The position numbers were made by a program, and so were the translations under genes. This document shows, piece after piece, positions 1 to 5,181 of a stretch of DNA of 5,342 bases; within the stretch, counting starts at the first letter, position 1, and every line of letters starts with the position of its first letter. Origin of the DNA: Treponema sp. UBA4326 (GTDB taxonomy: Bacteria > Spirochaetota > Spirochaetia > Treponematales > Treponemataceae); assembly GCA_002393835.1 (NCBI GenBank), contig DGTW01000227.1, forward strand, positions 1 to 5,342, written 5' to 3'. The notes under the pieces were generated by a model, which saw only the letters and a list, made by a program, of their open reading frames with translations, had not been told where the DNA came from and did not search any database.

Positions 1-84
1 AATTTTGACACGAAGAGAGAAATTATGTCAAGTGGACTAGAGAAAAATCTTGTTTTTTTGCATGGATTTGCAAACATAATATGT

Positions 85-93
85 ATTATAACA
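85..93 (-). promoter_or_regulatory. Extended -10 promoter element reading leftward
   Basis: On the minus strand the bases read TGT-TATAAT, a perfect extended -10, with no recognisable -35 at 16-18 bp upstream. A start would fall near 77-79. An ATG lies at 77-75, seven bases past the hexamer, and opens a frame (MFANPCKKTRFF...) that stays open for 25 codons to the left window edge. If real, this would be the promoter and start of the next minus-strand gene. The DNA here is very AT-rich, so a chance TATAAT is quite possible, and the 25-codon frame alone does not prove a gene. Confidence 0.28.
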
Positions 94-176
94 CGGAAAT
101 TTGATTTTCGGGGAAAATTCTTAAGAAAACTTGAAAAAAAAATAAGAAAAATGTAGACTTGTCACGGCTCGGTGAA

Positions 177-284
177 ATGCAAAGAATGCCAGAAAAAAAA
201 TATGATGGCAAAATCAAAGCAAGTCTGTCTTATAAAAACTATCCCGGCTATGATATTGTCATCATAAATTTTGAAGACAAATAA
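177..284 (+). CDS. Questionable small ORF or 3' remnant of a plus-strand gene
   Basis: A 35-codon frame starts at ATG 177 (a second ATG lies at 186) and stops at TAA 282-284, convergent with the methyltransferase gene and 27 bp from its stop. The peptide is charged and protein-like, ending GYDIVIINFEDK. Only a weak GGTGA lies just before the first ATG. The same frame is open upstream to a TGA at 132-134, at the edge of a run of nine A (134-142). A second plus-strand frame is open from the left window edge to TAG 154-156, and a -1 shift on that A run would join the two. This could be a tiny gene, the tail of a frameshifted gene entering from the left, or chance. I recognise no family and the evidence is weak. 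Confidence 0.18.
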   Translation: MQRMPEKKYDGKIKASLSYKNYPGYDIVIINFEDK

Positions 285-294
285 ATTTGTTTTC
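273..294. terminator. Weak hairpin between convergent ends, possible terminator
   Basis: The arms GAAGACAAAT and ATTTGTTTTC pair over about nine positions, including one G-U in the plus-strand RNA, around a four-base loop. On the plus strand the loop contains the TAA of the small frame ending at 284. On the minus strand the hairpin begins 18 bases after the methyltransferase TAA. The stem is AT-rich and has no clean U tract after it on the minus strand, so it would be a poor intrinsic terminator. A second AT palindrome, TATGAT-N6-ATCATA (249-266), lies beside it. Confidence 0.25.
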
Positions 295-311
295 ACCTTT
301 AACTTTCAATT

Positions 312-1568
312 TTAAATTACCCGGCAGACCGCGCACTTCAAGTATTCTGATTTTGGATAGCCCAACAAAACAGGATGGTCGGGGCCGGCTCCGTATTTTG
401 CGAGAATCTGCACCCGTTTTTTTGAGTCTTCGGCGGCTTTCATGAGCATTCCGTAAAAATGCTCGGCATCGAAGAAATATGAGCATGAGCAGGTGACGAG
501 GATTCCCTCTGGATTCAAAAGGCGCATGGCACGGAGGTTGATTTCCTTGTAGCCGCCATAAGCCTTTTCGATATTCTTGGCGCTTTTGGTGAAGGCCGGC
601 GGATCGAGGATAATCAAATCGAATTTTTCGCCAGATTTTTCGTATTCTTTTAGCAAATCAAAGACATCGGCACAGACGGCCTTCATTTTTGAGCCGGCTT
701 TGTTCATTTCGATATTTTTCTTGACCAGCTCCACTGCCTCCGGGGAAATATCAACGGAAATGACTTCCTTTGCCCCGCCTTTAAAGGCGTTCAAGCCGAA
801 GGCTCCTGTGTGTGTGAAGGTGTCGAGAACCCTCTTTCCCTGGCAAAGAGAAGCGACATAGCGGCGGTTGTCCTTTTGGTCGAGGAAGTAACCTGTCTTC
901 TGACCGTTAGCCAAATCAACTTCGATAAGGACATCGTTCTCACGGATGACGATTTTCTCTTCCCTGACCTCGCCATCCCAGCAGCATCTCAATTTAAGTC
1001 CTTCCTTCTCCCGGCTGGGGGCATCGCTTTTTTCGTAGATACCGTAAGGCTTTATGATTTTTCGCAAGGAGTGCATGATTTCCTTTCGGAAAACCTCGCA
1101 GCTAAATGTGGAGAACTGAACAACCAGATAGACATTTTTGTTGACATCGACGAAACGCTCAACGATAAGACCCGGGATAAAATCAGCCTCGCCGTAAACA
1201 AGGCGGTAAGAATCCTTTATTGAATAGTGGAGTTTTCGCAAATCGTAGGCAGTCTGAATCTTCTCGTCGTAGAAAGCCTGTGCGTCCGCCATAATCTGGT
1301 CGGCATGCTCGCATCCAATCAAGCGGACTGTGATTTTTGATTTTTTGTTGATGACGCCGCTTCCCAAAAAAGCTCCGCCCTTGGCAAATACTTCAACGAT
1401 GCTTCCGTCTTTTACATCGTCACAGGCACTACATTCTGCCAAAGACGCCTGCTTTACGCCATCAGCAGAATCATATTTGATGTGCGAAATCTCATTGTCA
1501 AAAACCCAGGGAAAGCCCTGCTTGATTTCCTCTTCTTCCTTTTTATTCAAAAAAACTCGTGCAAACAT
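312..1568 (-). CDS. rlmI: Class I SAM-dependent 23S rRNA (cytosine-C5) methyltransferase, RlmI family
   Basis: The 418-residue protein should transfer a methyl group from S-adenosylmethionine to C5 of a cytosine in 23S rRNA (C1962 in the E. coli RlmI numbering), in the cytoplasm. An N-terminal PUA RNA-binding domain spans about residues 3-85 (FPWVFDNEI at 19-27). The family signature GYFLDQKDNR is at 226-235, SAM motif I VLDTFTHTGAFGL at 247-259, an acidic motif VDISPE at 272-277, motif IV LDPPAF at 321-326, and CSCS at 360-363 supplies the likely catalytic cysteine. The tail HPVLLGYPKSEYLK is typical of the family. The length is slightly above E. coli RlmI (about 396), partly through an insertion near residues 31-55. 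ATG 1568 is chosen because GAGG sits five bases upstream. lon ends 106 bp upstream. The family is secure, but the exact target base is inferred. Confidence 0.93.
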   Translation of the reverse strand: MFARVFLNKKEEEEIKQGFPWVFDNEISHIKYDSADGVKQASLAECSACDDVKDGSIVEVFAKGGAFLGSGVINKKSKITVRLIGCEHADQIMADAQAFYDEKIQTAYDLRKLHYSIKDSYRLVYGEADFIPGLIVERFVDVNKNVYLVVQFSTFSCEVFRKEIMHSLRKIIKPYGIYEKSDAPSREKEGLKLRCCWDGEVREEKIVIRENDVLIEVDLANGQKTGYFLDQKDNRRYVASLCQGKRVLDTFTHTGAFGLNAFKGGAKEVISVDISPEAVELVKKNIEMNKAGSKMKAVCADVFDLLKEYEKSGEKFDLIILDPPAFTKSAKNIEKAYGGYKEINLRAMRLLNPEGILVTCSCSYFFDAEHFYGMLMKAAEDSKKRVQILAKYGAGPDHPVLLGYPKSEYLKCAVCRVI

Positions 1569-1573
1569 AAAAA

Positions 1574-1577
1574 CCTC
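1574..1577 (-). promoter_or_regulatory. Shine-Dalgarno of the rlmI-type gene
   Basis: On the minus strand the bases read TTGAGG-TTTTT-ATG, a GAGG core with five bases to the start codon. It fixes the start at 1568. It is the only clear ribosome binding site among the three genes of the window, which makes its absence at lon and ttcA more notable. Confidence 0.65.
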
Positions 1578-1585
1578 AATTTATT

Positions 1586-1667
1586 ATCCACAGATAGGCA
1601 CAGATTTTCACAGATTAGAAATTTAATTTTATATCCGTGCCATCTGTGTAATCTGCGTTTATCCGCG
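1586..1667. repeat. Inverted, helix-phased CACAGAT heptamer array (probable dispersed intergenic repeat)
   Basis: Seven copies of a heptamer fill this 82-bp stretch. CACAGAT occurs at 1589-1595, 1599-1605 and 1609-1615, exactly 10 bp apart. The reverse orientation ATCYGYG occurs at 1633-1639, 1642-1648, 1651-1657 and 1661-1667, 9, 9 and 10 bp apart. The halves face each other across a TTAGAAATTTAATTTTAT-like AT spacer, so the element is a large imperfect inverted repeat that could form a hairpin in the lon-rlmI RNA. It ends 7 bp before the lon stop and about 18 bp before the rlmI start. I recall similar CACAGAT/ATCTGTG strings between genes of unrelated bacteria, which I cannot verify here. 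Function unknown; mRNA processing, attenuation or protein binding are possible. Confidence 0.8.
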
Positions 1668-1674
1668 TCAGATT

Positions 1675-4425
1675 TTAGAAACCGTAGCCAGATTCCTCTT
1701 CTTTTTTGACTGGAGCCTGGAAAATCTGAGTCATAACTTCCATTGCCTGACGAACCGGAATGAAAGTAATTCCTTTTTTGACATGCTCAGGGATGTCGTC
1801 CAAGTCCCGCTCGTTGGCCTTTGGAATGAAAATCGTCTTGATTCCGTTTCGGCGGGCGGCTACAGTCTTTTCGCGAAGGCCACCGATCGGCATGACAGCC
1901 CCTGTCAGGTCAAGCTCGCCTGTCATAGCAACATTGGGCTTTATCGGCCGGCCTGTCAAAAGTGACATTAAAGTCGTGGCCATGGTGATTCCCGCACTCG
2001 GACCGTCTTTGGGCGTTGCCCCCTCAGGAATGTGAAGGTGAATTGTATTCCGCTCGAACCACTGGGCTTTTTTGATGTTGTGCTCGATGGCGTACTGTTT
2101 GACCCAGTTCATGGCAATCTGGGCGCTTTCCTTCATTACATCGCCCATCTGACCGGTGAGCTGTAAGCCTCCCTTGTCGCTTGGGAAGGTGATTGACTCG
2201 ATAAGAAGGGTGTCACCGCCCATGCTGGTCCAAGCAAGTCCGATTGCCGTTCCAGGCCGGTCAGCCTTTTTGATTTCGCTTTCGTCGAAGACAGGCTTTC
2301 CAAGGTACTTATCCAGATCGGGAGCGTCAATCACAAAAGTCTCTTTTTTGAGGGAGCCGATTTCCTCATCGGTGACGGATTTAGTGACAGCCCCCAGTTT
2401 TTTGCTTTCGGCAGGAATTCCCGTGAGAATCTGGGTGATGAGCTTCCGGTGGATTTTGTCAACGCACTTTTCATAGTGGCGCACGCCGGCTTCACGGGCA
2501 TATTCCTCGGCGATTCGGAGCAAAGCTTCCTTGGTGTATTTGACCTGAGTTTTTGCAAGTCCGTTCTTAACGAGATTTTTGGGAATAAGGTATTTTTTTG
2601 CAATCTCAAGCTTTTCCTGGTCGATGTAGCCCGGAATCGAGATGATTTCAGCACGGTCCAAAAGCGGCTCAGGAATTTTATCAAGGGTATTTGCCGTAAG
2701 AATGAAGAAAACATTTGAGACATCAAAAGGCAAATCAAGATATGAGTCGCGGAAGCTCACATTCTGCTCAGGGTCAAGGACTTCAAGCAAGGCCGAAGCC
2801 GGGTCGCCGCCGGAATAGCTGGCTCCCATTTTGTCAACTTCATCAATCAAAAAGACCGGTGACTTTGTTTTGGCAATCTTCAAGCCCTGAAGGATTTTAC
2901 CAGGCATGGCTCCGACATAAGTGCGGCGGTGTCCTTTGATTTCAGCCTCGTCCCGCATACCGCCCACAGAAAAGCGGTAGAAAGGCTTGTTCATTGCCTC
3001 GGCGATTGAGTGACCGATTGAAGTTTTGCCAACGCCCGGAGGACCGACCAGAATCATGATAGAACCTTTGTTGTCGTTCTTGAGCTTTCTGACTGCAAGA
3101 TATTCCATGATTCGTTTTTTTACATCGTCAAGGCCGTAGTGGTCTCGCTCCAGAATCTTTGCGGCCTTTGCCAGATCGTAATTTTCTTTGGAATCGTCCT
3201 TCCATGGCAGGGTGCAGATAAGCTCAAGATAGTTTCGTGAGACAAAATATTCGGAAGAGCTCGGATCCATCAGCTTGAATTTTTCAAGTTCGTTCTCAAC
3301 TGATTCAAGGATTTCGCCCTCAAATTCAAAGTCAGCGATACGGGCCTTGAACTTCTGGTAGTCTGAGCCGTCCTCGCCCACCCCCAGCTCGTCCTGAATC
3401 ATCTTCATTTCTTCACGGAGGAAATATTCACGCTGATTTTTTTCGAAATTCTCGTTGAGTTCTGTCTGAATCTTCTTTTGAATTCTCAGCAAATCCTGAT
3501 CTTTTTTGATGTAAACCAGAACCTGCTCCATTCGGGCCCGGACATTGGTTTCTTCAAGGACTTTCTGCTGGTCCTCACGCTCTACATTGAGAACGGAGGC
3601 CACGAAGTCAGCGATTTTGCCTGGATTGTCGATATTGACCATGTTTAGGCGCATTTCCTCGGAGAAAAGAGGATTGTTCTCGCTGATTTCCTTCATTTCG
3701 CTGATAAGGGCTCGGGTAAGGGCCTTTACCTCGAAAGTATCAAATTCTTCGTCTTCAAGGTACTCTACGGCCGCCACAATCGGATTTGATGCACTCAGAG
3801 TCTTTCGGATTTTGAAACGCTTGATTGTGGAGATGAAGATATTAACGCCGCCGTCGGGAAGGTTAATTTTGCGCACGATTCTGGCCACAGTTCCGACAGT
3901 GTACAAATCCTTGATTGTCGGGGCCTTGTCGCCGTCTTTGCTTTCATCATCTTTGAGCATGACCAGGCCGATAAAGCCGTCGCCTTCGTAAGCAGACTCA
4001 ATTGTCTTCGTGTCGTCGCCAGAGTTAATCATAATGGGCGTAAAAATGCCGGGGAACATGGGGCGGCCAGCGACAGGAATGATGTTAAGTTTGGGAGGAA
4101 GGAAATCCTCAATAGGCATTATCTGAGCATCCTCACCCAGATTTTTTAGGGAAACCTTTCTAGTGCGTTTTCCCCTTTTTTTTGAATCCGGGACTTCTTC
4201 AGCCTTTGGAGGAAGCTCACTGCTTTCTGATTGAGAAGAGTCGTCTGATTCAGGAGAGTCTTCTTTTTTATTGTCAGAATTTTTCTCAGCAGAAGCAATT
4301 ATTTCATCCACATTCACATCAATGTTGAAAGTGTCTTTCATGAAATCCTTGAAGGCTTCTTTTGAGTCTTCGCTCATATATTCGTTTTCTTTATTTTCGT
4401 TCTTTTCGTCGTCTTGTTTAGCCAT
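1675..4425 (-). CDS. lon: ATP-dependent protease Lon (endopeptidase La, LonA type)
   Basis: The 916-residue cytoplasmic AAA+ serine protease forms hexamers that unfold and degrade misfolded and regulatory proteins. A charged extension occupies about residues 1-108, the substrate-binding N domain about 112-310, and a helical coiled region about 310-400. The AAA+ module carries Walker A GPPGVGKT at 461-468, Walker B VFLIDEVD at 524-531, sensor 1 N579, arginine finger R591 and sensor-2 motif REAGVRHYEK at 644-653. The protease domain starts near 725 and has catalytic S810 in KDGPSAG (806-812) and K853 in GGLREK. All key residues are intact. It is longer than E. coli Lon (784) because of the extension and an insert of about 20-25 residues near 670-694. 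No Shine-Dalgarno precedes ATG 4425; M17 is an alternative start but also lacks one. No CIRCE heat-shock operator is visible upstream. Confidence 0.98.
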   Translation of the reverse strand: MAKQDDEKNENKENEYMSEDSKEAFKDFMKDTFNIDVNVDEIIASAEKNSDNKKEDSPESDDSSQSESSELPPKAEEVPDSKKRGKRTRKVSLKNLGEDAQIMPIEDFLPPKLNIIPVAGRPMFPGIFTPIMINSGDDTKTIESAYEGDGFIGLVMLKDDESKDGDKAPTIKDLYTVGTVARIVRKINLPDGGVNIFISTIKRFKIRKTLSASNPIVAAVEYLEDEEFDTFEVKALTRALISEMKEISENNPLFSEEMRLNMVNIDNPGKIADFVASVLNVEREDQQKVLEETNVRARMEQVLVYIKKDQDLLRIQKKIQTELNENFEKNQREYFLREEMKMIQDELGVGEDGSDYQKFKARIADFEFEGEILESVENELEKFKLMDPSSSEYFVSRNYLELICTLPWKDDSKENYDLAKAAKILERDHYGLDDVKKRIMEYLAVRKLKNDNKGSIMILVGPPGVGKTSIGHSIAEAMNKPFYRFSVGGMRDEAEIKGHRRTYVGAMPGKILQGLKIAKTKSPVFLIDEVDKMGASYSGGDPASALLEVLDPEQNVSFRDSYLDLPFDVSNVFFILTANTLDKIPEPLLDRAEIISIPGYIDQEKLEIAKKYLIPKNLVKNGLAKTQVKYTKEALLRIAEEYAREAGVRHYEKCVDKIHRKLITQILTGIPAESKKLGAVTKSVTDEEIGSLKKETFVIDAPDLDKYLGKPVFDESEIKKADRPGTAIGLAWTSMGGDTLLIESITFPSDKGGLQLTGQMGDVMKESAQIAMNWVKQYAIEHNIKKAQWFERNTIHLHIPEGATPKDGPSAGITMATTLMSLLTGRPIKPNVAMTGELDLTGAVMPIGGLREKTVAARRNGIKTIFIPKANERDLDDIPEHVKKGITFIPVRQAMEVMTQIFQAPVKKEEESGYGF

Positions 4426-4431
4426 GCTATA

Positions 4432-4460
4432 AATATAATGGAAAGAAGAGCCATCGGCAA
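4432..4460 (-). promoter_or_regulatory. Sigma70-type promoter of lon, leaderless arrangement
   Basis: On the minus strand, TTGCCG (4460-4455, four of six matches to TTGACA) is followed by exactly 17 bases and TATATT (4437-4432, five of six matches to TATAAT). Six bases separate the hexamer from the lon ATG at 4425, so transcription should begin at or beside the A of the start codon. The promoter lies wholly in the 45-bp gap after the ttcA stop. The gap has no Shine-Dalgarno and no terminator, so read-through from ttcA may also reach lon. Confidence 0.5.
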
Positions 4461-4470
4461 GAATTTTTAC

Positions 4471-5181
4471 TTACGGCAGATACTCACTGTTGATGTTCTT
4501 AAGGGAAGCCATAAGCATTTCCTTTGCACGACGGTCTCCGTGAGTAAGAGCTTCCAGTCGGGCACGGGCATCCTTACGACCGGAATTGTCCTGATACATG
4601 CAGGTGCAGGTCGTGCTTATGTACCCCGCTTCCTTTGCGTGTTCCTTTATGGTCTCAACGTCAGCGTAACAAAGAGGGCGGATAATGGAAAGAGGATATT
4701 TTTGATAGTTGAGGCGGGGGGGCATGGTTGAGAGTTCTCCCTTGTGAAGCATGTTCATCAAAAGAGTTTCCAGGATGTCATCCAGGTGATGGCCAAGGGC
4801 GATTTTGTTGTAGCCGTTTTTTAGCGCAAAATGAACTAGCTCATTCCGCCTCTGGTTAGAGCACCAGTAGCAGCTCATCTTAAACCCCTCCTTTACCCTG
4901 TTCTGAACGTCAACGAAATAATTGAGGGTGTCCACCCCCCACTCTTGCAGCTGGGAGCGAAGACGGGGACTCATAGTGCAGGCCTCAAAATCAGTTTCTA
5001 TGTGAATTGCCGTAAAAGAAAAATTTGCATCCCGTCGCCTGGCACGATTGGCGAAATACTCGATGAGAGCCGTGGAGTCTTTTCCTCCGCTGGCTCCTAC
5101 AAGAATTTTATCCCCTGGCTCAATCATTTTGTAGTCATAAATTGCTTTGTCGATAATACTGAATAGTTTTGGCTGCCCCAT
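4471..5181 (-). CDS. ttcA: TtcA-family tRNA 2-thiocytidine synthetase (PP-loop ATPase)
   Basis: The 236-residue cytoplasmic PP-loop enzyme is expected to adenylate a tRNA cytidine and insert sulfur, giving 2-thiocytidine at position 32, with an iron-sulfur cluster and sulfur from a cysteine desulfurase. The family lead-in AIYDYKMIEPGDKILVGASG leads to the PP-loop SGGKDS (31-36), followed by CxxC as CYWC (104-107), GHHLDD (130-135), the MPPRL segment (153-157) and a late cysteine pair C-T-C (192-194). It lacks the N-terminal extension of E. coli TtcA (311 residues) and looks like a complete compact member. An in-frame TAG four codons upstream of ATG 5181 rules out a longer start. No Shine-Dalgarno is visible. 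TilS is less likely given the CxxC and GHHxDD arrangement. The family is firm, the exact substrate less so. Confidence 0.88.
   Translation of the reverse strand: MGQPKLFSIIDKAIYDYKMIEPGDKILVGASGGKDSTALIEYFANRARRRDANFSFTAIHIETDFEACTMSPRLRSQLQEWGVDTLNYFVDVQNRVKEGFKMSCYWCSNQRRNELVHFALKNGYNKIALGHHLDDILETLLMNMLHKGELSTMPPRLNYQKYPLSIIRPLCYADVETIKEHAKEAGYISTTCTCMYQDNSGRKDARARLEALTHGDRRAKEMLMASLKNINSEYLP

Noticed and set aside
5..31. TTGACA and TGTCAA as an inverted repeat with 15 bp between
   Set aside because: Only six bases per arm with no extension; too short to separate from chance in AT-rich DNA.
1..311. tRNA, tmRNA or other structured RNA gene in the left flank
   Set aside because: No cloverleaf, CCA end or GC-rich stem is present; only short AT palindromes and homopolymer runs are seen.
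810..1223. 137-codon plus-strand open frame
   Set aside because: It lies wholly opposite the methyltransferase gene, whose reading frame has every family motif. It is an antisense shadow, as are the other plus-strand frames opposite lon and ttcA.
1583..1611. Promoter GTGAAA-N17-GATAAT on the minus strand upstream of the rlmI-type gene
   Set aside because: Spacing is right, but the start would fall at about 1576, inside the GAGG ribosome site, leaving it truncated. The hexamers also lie in the repeat array, so the match is probably incidental.
3545..3991. 148-codon plus-strand open frame opposite lon
   Set aside because: The translation is S/R/L-rich as expected for the reverse of a charged coding frame, and lon is certain here.
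4426..4470. CIRCE or similar heat-shock operator before lon
   Set aside because: No TTAGCACTC/GAGTGCTAA inverted repeat or other heat-shock operator I know can be seen in the 45-bp gap or the first codons.
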